Assembly: GCA_964534315.1 (NCBI GenBank)
Contig: CAZHOV010000128.1
Coordinates: 1-16,501, forward strand
Origin: CAZHOV01 sp964534315
GTDB lineage: Bacteria; Bacteroidota; Bacteroidia; Chitinophagales; Saprospiraceae
Direction: 5' to 3'
DNA length: 16,501 bases
Made by a program: the position numbers and the translations under genes. Position 1 is the stretch's first letter. Each line of letters starts with the position of its first letter. Under the pieces are notes generated by a model that saw nothing but the letters and a program-made list of their open reading frames with translations, searched no databases and had not been told where the DNA came from. Below, in pieces: positions 1 to 8,503 of this stretch.

Positions 1-114
1 GATGTAAAATTCATTGCCCAAAATTGTTAACTAACTTAGATTACAGTGTATTAAACACAATTAAAATTTGAAAAATTAGGGATAAACTATTAAGTTCAAA
101 CAAAATTTTTAAAT

Positions 115-441
115 ATGGCAATGTTTAGGTTTTTTAAGCTTCCGCGGCACCGGACGTTTGATTACAAACCCCGCTACTGGGACCCTGAAAAGGAAGAATT
201 GGAAAAGCGGGTTAAGGCTGTGGAGAAGCGCAATGAAAACGATCCGGAGGCGATGAAGGCTAGAATTTCCAGGGGGTTAAGAAAGAGAGGGGGTGGCTTT
301 ACGGATCAGCAATTTTCGAATAGGCAAATTCGAAGATCCAATTATATTTTATTATTGGTATTGGTGGGGTTGATCATATTGACGTTTCTTTTCGTTACCT
401 TATATTTGCCGCGGATAGAGCAATTATTTGATATTAAGTAA
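115..441 (+). CDS. Small single-pass membrane protein encoded just upstream of mutL
   Basis: Function unknown. The 108-residue product has a basic, Pro/Tyr-rich N-terminus with an FDYKPRYWDP stretch (residues 15-24), a highly charged middle (about 24-75) and one hydrophobic segment at about 76-97 followed by a short tail, so a C-terminally anchored membrane protein is predicted. Small proteins with a similar YKPR(Y/F) N-terminus and a terminal membrane helix often sit next to mutL in Bacteroidota, and some are mislabelled as a riboflavin synthase subunit; nothing in this sequence supports such an enzyme. The stop is 14 bases before the mutL start, so co-transcription is likely. The first ATG was chosen; a second in-frame ATG lies two codons later and cannot be excluded. 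No Shine-Dalgarno site is visible, as usual in this phylum. Confidence 0.82.
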   Translation: MAMFRFFKLPRHRTFDYKPRYWDPEKEELEKRVKAVEKRNENDPEAMKARISRGLRKRGGGFTDQQFSNRQIRRSNYILLLVLVGLIILTFLFVTLYLPRIEQLFDIK

Positions 442-455
442 TAAACCAGGAAAAA

Positions 456-2312
456 ATGGCTGATATTATTCAGCTTCTTCCAGATTCGATTGCCAATCAG
501 ATTGCAGCTGGGGAAGTTATTCAGAGGCCGGCATCGGTAGTTAAGGAGTTATTGGAAAATGCTATTGATGCGGGCAGTACTGAAGTAAAAGTGATCATCA
601 AGGATGCTGGAAAAACGCTGATCCAGGTAATTGACAACGGTTGTGGCATGTCGGAGACTGATGCCCGGATGTCCTTTCAAAGGCATGCTACTTCAAAAAT
701 CCGGAAAGCAAAAGATCTATTTGCTATCCGGACGATGGGTTTTAGAGGTGAAGCGTTAGCGTCCATTGCGGCGGTAGCTCATGTCGAATTAAAAACGCGT
801 CGTTCAAACGAAGAACTAGGCATCAAATTGATCATTTCGGGGTCTGAAGTGAAATCAAGTGAATACTGCCAGAGCCCTGTCGGGTCAAGCTTTTCGATCA
901 AAAATCTTTTTTTTAATGTGCCAGCCAGGAGAAACTTCCTGAAGTCTAATCCGGTCGAGTATCGCCATATAGTCGACGAGTTTCAACGGGTGGCTATTGC
1001 CAATCCCGATATCTTTTTCTCTCTACACCATAATGATCAGGAACTATACCATCTTCCCCAAAGTAATCTCAGACAACGAATCGTTAAACTTTTTAAAAGT
1101 ACTATTAACAAAAAACTGGTTCCTGTAGAAGAAGAAACAGATGTTTTAAGGCTTCATGGCTATATCGGTAAGCCGGAGTATTCCAAAAAAACGAGAGGAG
1201 AACAGTTTATCTATGTCAACAATCGGTTTATAAAGAGCGGCTATTTGAATCATGCTATTATGGGAGCTTATGAAGATTTGATTCAAAAAGATACTCATCC
1301 CTTTTACGTTATATTTATTGAAATTGATCCTGCTCGCATCGATATTAATGTTCATCCAACCAAGCAAGAGATTAAGTTTGACGATGACCGGTTAGTATAT
1401 AATTACTTGAAGGTATCTATTAAGCACGCATTGGGCAAACACAATATTACCCCCACGTTAGACTTTGAGCAAGAGCCGGGACTACCTGCTTTCGATCCCC
1501 GTTTTAAAAAGAATGTACAAATCGAAACACCCCCTAGAAAAGAACCAGGTGTGTGGACTAAACAAGCTGATCAGGATAATCGCTTACAAAGCAGGAATTT
1601 AAGAAATTGGGAAAAATTGTATGATGGGTTGCAAGAAGTACCTGAAGAAGAGAACGAGGAATCGCTCTTTGAAACATCTGTAACGATACAAAGCCGTTTT
1701 TCACAGGAGGAGGGTGGCCAGGATGATCCGACTCAAGGGTTTAAAAATGATCAGAAAGAGCCCTACCAGATCCATCTGAGGTATATCGTCAGTCAGATCA
1801 AATCCGGATTTTTACTCGTTGATCAACAGGCGGCACATGAGCGGATACTGTTTGAACGGTATTTGAAAATTTTGAAAGATCAGGAGGTATTAACGCAGAA
1901 GGAGTTATTCTCAACCACGTTGACCATTTCGCCCGCAGATGCACATATGTTGAGAGATATTTTGCCACACATTAACCAGTTGGGTTTTGAGATTCAGGAA
2001 TTTGGAAAGAACACCTTCGTAGTGCACGGTCGACCGTCCGGTTTGGGAAGCGGAGACGAAGTTCAGCGGATTATCGAAGAGATGTTAGAACAATACAAAA
2101 TGAATATTGATATTTATTCCAATGTAAAAGAGAATATTGCCAGATCATTATCAAAAAGTACAGCTATAAAGAGGGGGCAACGACTTGAAGTTTCGGAAAT
2201 GCAAGTATTGATTGATAGACTATTTGCATGTGAAGTTCCATATAAAAGCCCATCTGGCCGAAATTGTTTCCTTACCTTTGAACTTGATGACCTGGAAAAG
2301 CGATTTAATTAG
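456..2312 (+). CDS. mutL: DNA mismatch repair protein MutL
   Basis: MutL couples mismatch recognition by MutS to strand removal. The N-terminal GHKL ATPase is complete: KELLENAIDAG (residues 30-40, with general base Glu31), DNGCGM (60-65), RHATSKI (76-82) and GFRGEAL (95-101). A transducer domain follows to about residue 330, then a charged low-conservation linker (about 345-430) and a C-terminal dimerisation domain. The endonuclease-type motif DQHA(X)2E(X)4E appears as DQQA..E....E at residues 456-467, with Gln replacing His. The later Cys/His-rich metal motif is also degenerate (SPSGRN near the C-terminus). At 618 residues it has normal length. It lies 14 bases after the small membrane protein gene and 38 bases before a rhomboid gene, an arrangement I recall as recurrent in Bacteroidota. 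The ATG at 456 places the conserved N-terminal IxxLP-like segment at the expected distance. Confidence 0.97.
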   Translation: MADIIQLLPDSIANQIAAGEVIQRPASVVKELLENAIDAGSTEVKVIIKDAGKTLIQVIDNGCGMSETDARMSFQRHATSKIRKAKDLFAIRTMGFRGEALASIAAVAHVELKTRRSNEELGIKLIISGSEVKSSEYCQSPVGSSFSIKNLFFNVPARRNFLKSNPVEYRHIVDEFQRVAIANPDIFFSLHHNDQELYHLPQSNLRQRIVKLFKSTINKKLVPVEEETDVLRLHGYIGKPEYSKKTRGEQFIYVNNRFIKSGYLNHAIMGAYEDLIQKDTHPFYVIFIEIDPARIDINVHPTKQEIKFDDDRLVYNYLKVSIKHALGKHNITPTLDFEQEPGLPAFDPRFKKNVQIETPPRKEPGVWTKQADQDNRLQSRNLRNWEKLYDGLQEVPEEENEESLFETSVTIQSRFSQEEGGQDDPTQGFKNDQKEPYQIHLRYIVSQIKSGFLLVDQQAAHERILFERYLKILKDQEVLTQKELFSTTLTISPADAHMLRDILPHINQLGFEIQEFGKNTFVVHGRPSGLGSGDEVQRIIEEMLEQYKMNIDIYSNVKENIARSLSKSTAIKRGQRLEVSEMQVLIDRLFACEVPYKSPSGRNCFLTFELDDLEKRFN

Positions 2313-2350
2313 TATACTTTGAATTTGTATAGACCTTTAAGCCTAACGAT

Positions 2351-3145
2351 ATGTTTCGGATTACCGATGTGGTAAAACATCTTTTGATTATAAATGTGCT
2401 GATGTTTTTAGCTAGCATGATCTTCAATACAGACATGTTTGCGCTCTATTATCCGGGATCGGAGAAATTTCAGCCCTTTCAGTTAGTGACTCATTTTTTT
2501 ATGCATGCCAATATTGGGCATATCTTCTTTAACATGTTTGCGTTGGTCATGTTTGGTTCCGCCATTGAAACCCTCTGGGGGCCAAAGAAATTTTTATTCT
2601 TTTACATATTTTGTGCATTGGGAGCAGCGGCACTGCATTTAGGATACACCTACTACGAGTTTTCTCAGCTATTCGATACCATTTCTGAATTTAAGAAGAA
2701 TCCTTCTTCAGAAAGTTTTTATGCATTTTTTAGTAATAGTTGGGATTACCTCACGCCAGAATACCAGGAAAGGATAAGCAGGATTGAGCGGTCGCTCGAT
2801 AATAATGTTACCCGCGAAGTAGTTCAAACAGGTGCCAGTACGATGGAAAGCCTGGTCAGAGCCAAGATGGATATTCCAATGGTTGGTGCCTCAGGAGCAA
2901 TATTTGGATTATTACTCGCGTTCGGAATGTTTTTCCCAAATGCGGAATTAATGCTAATTTTCTTTCCCGTACCGATAAAAGCTAAATATTTTATCCCTAT
3001 ATTAATGGTAGTGGAATTATTCCTCGGCGTCAATCGTTTTTCATGGGACAACATAGCTCACTTCGCCCACCTTGGAGGAGCCCTTTTTGGCTGGTTGTTA
3101 ATCCTGTATTGGAGACGATTCGGAAGTCGGTTTGATGAAAAATAA
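2351..3145 (+). CDS. Rhomboid family intramembrane serine protease (first of a pair)
   Basis: Rhomboids cleave transmembrane proteins within the lipid bilayer using a Ser-His dyad. In this 264-residue polytopic protein the nucleophile is Ser181 in GASG and the partner is His240 in HFAHLGGALFG; the HxxxxHxxxN-type element HANIGHIFFN of helix 2 is also present. About six hydrophobic segments are visible, and an unusually long hydrophilic stretch (about 103-170) separates the first half from the catalytic Ser helix. All residues needed for activity appear present; the substrate is unknown. It follows mutL by 38 bases and is followed, after 152 bases, by a second rhomboid gene. The first ATG of the frame was used; it directly precedes a predicted cytosolic leader and helix 1. 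Confidence 0.93.
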   Translation: MFRITDVVKHLLIINVLMFLASMIFNTDMFALYYPGSEKFQPFQLVTHFFMHANIGHIFFNMFALVMFGSAIETLWGPKKFLFFYIFCALGAAALHLGYTYYEFSQLFDTISEFKKNPSSESFYAFFSNSWDYLTPEYQERISRIERSLDNNVTREVVQTGASTMESLVRAKMDIPMVGASGAIFGLLLAFGMFFPNAELMLIFFPVPIKAKYFIPILMVVELFLGVNRFSWDNIAHFAHLGGALFGWLLILYWRRFGSRFDEK

Positions 3146-3297
3146 AGGGGGCTAGGATTGAGGGTTGAAGGGATTGTTAGATTGAGAGAGGGTTTTGACC
3201 GGTAATTTGGTTGGAAAATATAAAAAAATGTTAATCCGACAACTAGAGTCCTGTATTTTAGTTTATAATAGTTAAGAGTAGCAATAAGGAATAAGTT
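3146..3297 (+). other. Spacer between the two rhomboid genes, purine-rich 5' half
   Basis: This 152-base gap interrupts an otherwise tightly packed gene set. Its first 65 bases are G/A-rich with repeated GATTGAG/GGTTGA-like words; the second half is AT-rich. I see no clear hairpin terminator and no full TAnnTTTG element. A promoter for the second rhomboid gene is possible but not demonstrable from sequence. Confidence 0.45.
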
Positions 3298-4254
3298 ATG
3301 TTAAAATCAATTTGGGAGGACGTAAAAAAAGAATTTAATTACGGTAACATGGTGACCCGGCTGGTTATCCTGAATGTTGCGGTATTTTTTGTCATAAATT
3401 TGATCTGGATTTTTCTTCGGTTAAGTCACGCATGGGAAACCCCACCATTATATACCAATATTCTTCGCTTTTTTATGATTTCATCCGATTGGTGGCACAA
3501 CCTGACCCACCCTTGGGTGATTCTAACCAATATGTTTTTGCATGAAGGTTTCTGGCATATTCTGTGGAACATGCTATTTTTATACTGGTTTGGGAGGATT
3601 GTAGGAGACTTTATCGGGAATCACCGGATTTTACCACTCTATTTGTTAGGAGGAATTGCAGGCGGGCTTCTTTTTTTCTTTTCTGCAAATCTATTTCAGT
3701 ATGGCGGCGGCGGTACTCATTACGCGCTCGGAGCATCAGGAGCAGTAATGGCGATAGTGGTAGCTTCGGGAGTAATTGCGCCTGACTACATCTTTCGACT
3801 GTTATTCTTAGGAGATGTGAAGCTGAAGTATATTGTCGCAGTGTTGGTTTTCCTTGATCTGGTGGGAGTGGCAAACGATATCAACACAGGCGGTCATTTT
3901 GCACATTTGGGGGGAGCGCTTTTTGGCTGGTTTTTCGTTTTTCAATTGCGCAATGGAGTGGATCTTTCGGAGCCTGTCAATAAAGTAATTGATGGCATTA
4001 GCCAGTTTTTCAGAAATTTAACAGAAGATAATCCCCCAAAGCGAAAAAAGCCAAGAGTTGTTCATAAAGCTTCTAAGGCAGCTAAAAGAGCAAGCCAGCG
4101 AAGGTCGGCCAGAGGCTCCCGCAAGTCAGATTCTAAGGATGTTTCTTATCAGGAAAAACTAGATTCCATACTGGATAAAATTAAAGAGTCGGGTTATGAA
4201 AGCCTGACGGCGGAGGAGAAAGAGTTTCTTTTCAATGCTAGTAAAGATAAATAA
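3298..4254 (+). CDS. Rhomboid family intramembrane serine protease with cytosolic basic tail (second of a pair)
   Basis: A second active-looking rhomboid. Ser147 lies in GASG and His203 in HFAHLGGALFG; the helix-2 element HEGFWHILWNM is present. The membrane core ends near residue 220. It is followed by a Lys/Arg/Ser-rich, probably disordered linker (about 240-275) and a short helical C-terminal module (about 280-318) with the SYQEKLDSILDKI...GYESLTAEEKEFL pattern, which is typical of Bacteroidota rhomboids and corresponds to a small DUF-type domain (DUF6576-like by memory). The tail would be cytosolic. The two rhomboids share the same HFAHLGGALFGW motif but differ strongly elsewhere, so they are ancient paralogues rather than a recent duplication. 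The next gene starts 16 bases downstream. Confidence 0.93.
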   Translation: MLKSIWEDVKKEFNYGNMVTRLVILNVAVFFVINLIWIFLRLSHAWETPPLYTNILRFFMISSDWWHNLTHPWVILTNMFLHEGFWHILWNMLFLYWFGRIVGDFIGNHRILPLYLLGGIAGGLLFFFSANLFQYGGGGTHYALGASGAVMAIVVASGVIAPDYIFRLLFLGDVKLKYIVAVLVFLDLVGVANDINTGGHFAHLGGALFGWFFVFQLRNGVDLSEPVNKVIDGISQFFRNLTEDNPPKRKKPRVVHKASKAAKRASQRRSARGSRKSDSKDVSYQEKLDSILDKIKESGYESLTAEEKEFLFNASKDK

Positions 4255-4270
4255 ACTTAGTTCAGGATAA

Positions 4271-5326
4271 GTGAAAAGATTTGATACCCTTTTTCGTTGG
4301 TTTAATGTAATCCTTATCCTTACCACCTTACCTTCCTATTTATCACCCAATGTAAACCCTGAATTTACCTGGGTATTCTCTGTTTTCGGTTTATTTTTTC
4401 CCTGGTTTATGCTTTTGAACTTGTTGATGGTCCTCTTCTGGCTATATCGCAGAAAATGGTATCTGCTATTTTCACTATGCTGTATTATCCTGGGGTGGAA
4501 TCATCTTACGGCATTTTTGGGCATACATTTTTTTGAGACGAAACCAGAACAAAGCGAGTTGAGGTTATTGACCTTCAATATTCAAGGTTTGAGCGCATTT
4601 GAAGGGAAGCATGCCAAGTTGCCTAAAGAACAGTTGGTAGACTTTTTTGAAGGGATGAATTGTGATATTATCTGTCTGCAGGAGTATCCGGTTTGGGAAA
4701 AACTGGGATTAGATTTTGCAAAAATGATTAAAAATCAAACCGGTCTGCAATACCTTCAGAAGGAGCCCAAAAAGGCGCTGGCTATCTTTTCGAAATATCC
4801 TATTAAGCATACCGGAATGCTCTCTTTTGGGAATTCGTCCAATGGGGGTATTTATTCTGAGGTGCAAATTGACGGAAAGGTCGTTCGTATTTACAATGTG
4901 CATTTACAATCAAATATGGTCAGTGGTATTGCTCAGCATGTTTTGGATGATGGCGACATACAGGATAAGCAAACCTGGTTGAATATAAGGCATATGTTTG
5001 GCCGTTTCAAGCGAACAGTACGGATAAGAGCTCAGCAGGCAAAAGAGATATTTAACCATATGCAATCTGCTGAAACGCCAATTATTCTATGCGGTGATTT
5101 GAACGATACCCCTCAGTCCTACACTTATCAGTTGCTCACCGATCAACTGGATGATGGGTTTAAAAAGAAAGGAACCGGATTCGCAACCACCTATCAAGGA
5201 GGAATTCCTGCGTTACGGATTGATTACATACTCAACGATCCAACATTTAAAGTAATTGACTATAAAAAAATAAAGAATAAATATTCTGATCATTTTGCCG
5301 TAGTCAGTGAGTTGAGGATAAGGTAG
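4271..5326 (+). CDS. Membrane-anchored endonuclease/exonuclease/phosphatase (EEP) family protein
   Basis: A metal-dependent phosphodiesterase-fold protein of unknown substrate. Three hydrophobic segments (about 12-28, 34-58, 64-82) precede the EEP domain, which carries the full set of family landmarks: FNIQG with Asn103, LQE with catalytic Glu138, VHLQSN, GDLND with Asp276/Asn278, and the terminal SDH with Asp340/His341. The catalytic domain probably sits outside the cytoplasm or at the membrane surface. The start is a GTG at 4271, 16 bases after the preceding stop; it is preferred because it keeps the first membrane segment and the next Met is about 46 codons later. DNase, sphingomyelinase and inositol-phosphatase activities all occur in the superfamily, so none is assigned. 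Its place behind mutL and the two rhomboids appears to be a recurring phylum arrangement. Confidence 0.9.
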   Translation: MKRFDTLFRWFNVILILTTLPSYLSPNVNPEFTWVFSVFGLFFPWFMLLNLLMVLFWLYRRKWYLLFSLCCIILGWNHLTAFLGIHFFETKPEQSELRLLTFNIQGLSAFEGKHAKLPKEQLVDFFEGMNCDIICLQEYPVWEKLGLDFAKMIKNQTGLQYLQKEPKKALAIFSKYPIKHTGMLSFGNSSNGGIYSEVQIDGKVVRIYNVHLQSNMVSGIAQHVLDDGDIQDKQTWLNIRHMFGRFKRTVRIRAQQAKEIFNHMQSAETPIILCGDLNDTPQSYTYQLLTDQLDDGFKKKGTGFATTYQGGIPALRIDYILNDPTFKVIDYKKIKNKYSDHFAVVSELRIR

Positions 5327-5370
5327 TGCTTAAATAATAGAATTTTAGCGTCAAATGCAAGTTCATGTTT

Positions 5371-5398
5371 TTGTAACTGAGGAAATTCGTTAATTTTG
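5371..5398 (+). promoter_or_regulatory. Bacteroidota-type promoter of cysS, almost at the start codon
   Basis: A TTG at 5371-5373 (in a TTTTTG run) is separated by 17 bases from TAATTTTG at 5391-5398, a perfect match to the TAnnTTTG -7 element of the phylum. The cysS ATG lies only 4 bases after the element, so transcription should start at or next to the start codon. Confidence 0.7.
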
Positions 5399-5402
5399 CG
5401 GC

Positions 5403-6905
5403 ATGGAAAGAACGTTGAAGATTCATAATAGTCTTACCCGGAAAAAAGAGGTTTTTAAACCTTTAGTTGAAGGCCATATTGGCATGTACGTTTGCGGTCC
5501 TACGGTTTACAGCGATGTACACCTTGGTAATTGCAGGACCTTCGTGAGTTTTGACATTATTTATCGCTATTTATTGCATTTAGGTAATAAGGTGCGGTAT
5601 GTTCGCAATATCACCGATGTCGGGCACTTAGAGGGAGATGCAGATATCGGAGCGGAGGATAAAATTTCCAAAAAAGCGCGCCTCGAACGATTGGAACCCA
5701 TGGAAATTGTACAGCGATACTCCAATGGTTTTCATGAAATGATGCAAATCTTTAACACCCTGCCTCCTTGTATAGAACCTCGCGCTACGGGCCATATTAT
5801 TGAGCAGATTGAAATGGTGAAATCTATTCTTGAAAATGGCTATGCTTACGAGAAGAATGGTTCGGTATACTTTGATACGATAAAATTTATCAAAGACAAC
5901 GATGCTTATGGCCAATTGTCGGGGAGAAAGGTGGAAGATTTGATTTCCGAATCCAGGGATGATTTGAAAAATCAGGATGAAAAGAATCATCCTTCAGATT
6001 TTGCGATTTGGATCAAAGCGGATCCCAGTCATATTATGCGTTGGAATTCTCCCTGGTCGGTAGGCTTTCCCGGCTGGCACCTCGAGTGCTCCGCCATGAG
6101 TACCAAATATCTCGGTAAAACCTTTGATATCCACGGTGGTGGGGCCGACCTCAAATTTCCACACCACGAGAATGAAATTGCCCAAAATTTTGGCTCTTGC
6201 GGATGTGCACCGGCCAATTATTGGCTACATGGCAATATGCTGTTGATGAATGGCCGTAAAATGTCGAAGAGTGACGGAAATACCATCACGCCCATGCAGT
6301 TGTTTACAGGAGAAAGTCCTCACGTAACCAAAGGCTATTCTCCTATGGTGGTCCGGTTTTTTATGCTCCAGTCGCATTATCGGAGTACGTTGGATTTGAC
6401 AGACCAGGCGCTTCAGGCAGCCGAAAAAGGGTTCAAGCGGTTGATGGAAGGACAAAAAACCCTCCAAAAACTTAAACACCCGGGAGATGGAGAAGCTGGT
6501 AGTCTGGATAAGGAACTCCGCGACCTAATGGAACAAACCTACCTGGAAATGGACGACGATTTCAACACACCCAAGGCGCTTGCCCGGATTTTCGAGATTG
6601 TCCCCAAAATAAATGGTTTGAAAGAAGGTCACCTCAACTGGATTGACGTAAAAGCTGAAACTATTGACGAACTGAAATCTTTTTTCAACACGTTCATTTT
6701 CCAAATTTTCGGCCTGAAAGATGAAGAAGCTGCCCAAGGTAATAATCAACTGGTTGACGGACTGATGGATTTGATTATAGATATTCGCCAAATGGCCAGA
6801 AAAAATAAAGATTGGCCAACTGCAGATAAAATCCGGGATAGCTTAAAGGAGCTAGAGGTCGTGATTAAAGATGGTAAAGAAGGAACGAGCTGGATGTTGA
6901 AATAG
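5403..6905 (+). CDS. cysS: Cysteinyl-tRNA synthetase
   Basis: Class I aminoacyl-tRNA synthetase that charges tRNA-Cys. The N-terminus LKIHNSLTRKKE and the MYVCGPTVY motif fit the family. The HIGH motif is HLGN at residues 40-43 and KMSKS is at 286-290. Zinc ligands are present as Cys31, Cys229 (in WHLEC), His254 and Glu258 (in HHENE). The enzyme is 500 residues, slightly longer than E. coli CysRS because of an insertion before the WHLEC region (about 150-205), as seen in other Bacteroidota. The C-terminus ends in the anticodon-binding helical domain. The gene is preceded by its own promoter and separated from the upstream EEP gene by 76 bases. A heptamer repeat follows the stop. Confidence 0.98.
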   Translation: MERTLKIHNSLTRKKEVFKPLVEGHIGMYVCGPTVYSDVHLGNCRTFVSFDIIYRYLLHLGNKVRYVRNITDVGHLEGDADIGAEDKISKKARLERLEPMEIVQRYSNGFHEMMQIFNTLPPCIEPRATGHIIEQIEMVKSILENGYAYEKNGSVYFDTIKFIKDNDAYGQLSGRKVEDLISESRDDLKNQDEKNHPSDFAIWIKADPSHIMRWNSPWSVGFPGWHLECSAMSTKYLGKTFDIHGGGADLKFPHHENEIAQNFGSCGCAPANYWLHGNMLLMNGRKMSKSDGNTITPMQLFTGESPHVTKGYSPMVVRFFMLQSHYRSTLDLTDQALQAAEKGFKRLMEGQKTLQKLKHPGDGEAGSLDKELRDLMEQTYLEMDDDFNTPKALARIFEIVPKINGLKEGHLNWIDVKAETIDELKSFFNTFIFQIFGLKDEEAAQGNNQLVDGLMDLIIDIRQMARKNKDWPTADKIRDSLKELEVVIKDGKEGTSWMLK

Positions 6906-6914
6906 GATATGTCC

Positions 6915-6947
6915 AGTTAGTAGTTAGTAGTTAGTAGTTAGTAGTTG
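6915..6947 (+). repeat. Heptanucleotide tandem repeat (AGTTAGT)n
   Basis: Four perfect AGTTAGT units (6915-6942) followed by a degenerate fifth (AGTTGGG) lie directly after the cysS stop. The period is exactly 7 bases. No coding or secondary-structure role is visible. Confidence 0.85.
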
Positions 6948-7043
6948 GGAGGTAGAGTATTTTAGAATAAATTACTTTTAAACCCATCAACTTCGTAAAC
7001 TCAATCAATAAAATACTAAACGCGAGCATCAAGTAAATTAAAT

Positions 7044-8069
7044 ATGAAATTAATAAATTCTTTAGGGGGGCTGGCATTGGCCTTCGTTTTTTTGGTAGTT
7101 TTTGGATGTGTGGGCTGCAAGACTGAAAAGCCGCAGGAGGAAGAGGATAAGAAGGTACCCAGAAAAGAGGTGAATGTTCCGCGGTTTACGCAAGATTCTG
7201 CTTATGCATTTATTGAGAAGCAGGTGTCTTTTGGTCCTCGGGTGCCCGGCACTGATCCGCACCAGGCTTGTAAAGAATGGTTGGTAGCAAAGTTTAAGTC
7301 TTATGGTGCAAAAGTAACGGAGCAAGATTTTACCGCCAACATTTATACTGGAGAGAAATGGCCATCGACCAACATTATAGCTGCTTTTAATCCTGAACAT
7401 AAAAGGAGAGTGATGCTTAGCGCCCACTGGGACAGCCGGTTTATGGCTGATCAGGACCCTGATGACACTCGTAAGGAAGATGCTATTCTCGGCGCTGACG
7501 ACGGAGGTAGCGGGGTAGGGGTTCTTCTGGAAATAGCCCGTACCATTAGCGAAAATCCAATTGATCTGGGCGTTGATATTATTTTATTCGATGCCGAAGA
7601 TCAAGGATTTGACGCTCAGCGGCCGGAAGATGTTAATTCTGAAAGCTGGTGCCTTGGAGCTCAACACTGGGCGAGAAATATACATGTAGCCAACTACAAT
7701 CCCTCATTTGGAATTCTGTTGGATATGGTCGGTTCCAAAGGTGCCCGTTTCCCGAAAGAGGGGTATTCTATGCAGTTTGCCAGAAATCTGGTTAACAAAG
7801 TTTGGAAGCTCGCACAGTCCATGGGGTATGGTAACTTTTTTGTCAATGAACGGGCCGGAGGCATTACCGATGATCATTACTTTGTGAATACCGTTGCAGG
7901 TATCAAAATGATCAATATCATTAATAAACCACCAGGTAGCCGGACAGGCTTTGGCCCTTATTGGCATACACATGACGACAATATGGAAGTCATCAATAAG
8001 CGTACGCTTCGGGCTGTAGGTCAATTGGTTACCGCGGTGATCTATAATGAATCGGGGGGGACGTTTTGA
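7044..8069 (+). CDS. M28-family zinc peptidase lipoprotein (glutaminyl-peptide cyclotransferase-like)
   Basis: Predicted exported zinc aminopeptidase or glutaminyl cyclase-like enzyme. A hydrophobic leader (about 1-21) ends in a lipobox-like VFGC, so Cys22 (less likely Cys25) would be lipidated and the protein attached to a membrane. Metal-site motifs in order: HWD (128-130), GADDGG (Asp152/Asp153), FDAEDQG (Glu185/Asp186), TDDH (275-278) and WHTHDD with His310 near the C-terminus. The spacing, and the SWCLGAQHWA segment between the metal ligands, resemble the QC-like branch of M28. A charged Glu/Lys spacer (about 26-42) links the lipid anchor to the catalytic domain. The true substrate (peptide N-termini versus N-terminal Gln cyclisation) cannot be decided. 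The gene stands alone; a weak TACTTTTA at 6973-6980 is the only promoter-like word upstream. Confidence 0.9.
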   Translation: MKLINSLGGLALAFVFLVVFGCVGCKTEKPQEEEDKKVPRKEVNVPRFTQDSAYAFIEKQVSFGPRVPGTDPHQACKEWLVAKFKSYGAKVTEQDFTANIYTGEKWPSTNIIAAFNPEHKRRVMLSAHWDSRFMADQDPDDTRKEDAILGADDGGSGVGVLLEIARTISENPIDLGVDIILFDAEDQGFDAQRPEDVNSESWCLGAQHWARNIHVANYNPSFGILLDMVGSKGARFPKEGYSMQFARNLVNKVWKLAQSMGYGNFFVNERAGGITDDHYFVNTVAGIKMINIINKPPGSRTGFGPYWHTHDDNMEVINKRTLRAVGQLVTAVIYNESGGTF

Positions 8070-8221
8070 GGAAAAGGAGGAAAATAGGAAAAGGGGGAAA
8101 TAGGAAAAGGGGGAAATAGGGAGAATGGGAAAAGGGGGAAATAAGGAAAATAGGAAAAGGGGGAAATAGGAAAAGGGGGAAATAGGGAAAATAGGAAAAT
8201 AGGGGAAAATAGGATTTAGGT
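8063..8221 (+). repeat. C-free purine-rich tract built from a 16-bp repeat
   Basis: From 8063 to 8221 the plus strand contains no C at all. The core is a tandem/interrupted repeat of TAGGAAAAGGGGGAAA: perfect units at 8085-8100 and 8101-8116, then lengthened variants with inserted GGGAGAATG or AAGGAAAA segments and further G5 units. The tract begins inside the M28 stop region. A milder purine-rich zone with GATTGAG/GAGGAGAAT words continues to about 8330. Polypurine mirror-like tracts of this type can form triplex or G-quadruplex structures, which is inference. Confidence 0.9.
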
Positions 8222-8503
8222 CTTAGCTGGTGGGGATTAGGGAAAGAAGGAAAGTAGGATTGAGAGAGATTGAGGAGAATTGAGGGAAACGAGGAGAATA
8301 GGAAAGAAGGGAATTTGGAAAAAAAGTGTTTTCGGGAAAAGTTGTTTTTCTATTTAAATTAAAAGGGGTGATCCTTTATAAATTTTTTTTGCTTAGATGG
8401 TTGGTTATCAGTTTTTTGCGGGCTAGTTTTTTTGTTGTTTCGTGATTTTGAGCTGGTCACGCTTTACGGTTTACTGTTCACTTTCCTCATTTTTCATATA
8501 TTT
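8222..8503 (+). other. Remainder of the long gene-free region before the aldehyde dehydrogenase gene
   Basis: No reading frame with coding character is seen. The left part is still purine-rich; the right part (about 8335-8500) is T-rich. A weak hairpin AAAGG-N6-CCTTT at 8363-8378 followed by a run of eight T shortly after could act as a terminator for the M28 transcript. A TATATTTA at 8497-8504 differs from the -7 consensus only in its last base, but no TTG lies at the right distance. Confidence 0.4.

Noticed and set aside
115..441. Annotation of the small membrane protein as riboflavin synthase beta subunit
   Set aside because: Similar small proteins carry that label in databases, but there is no lumazine synthase motif and the sequence is a single-helix membrane protein.
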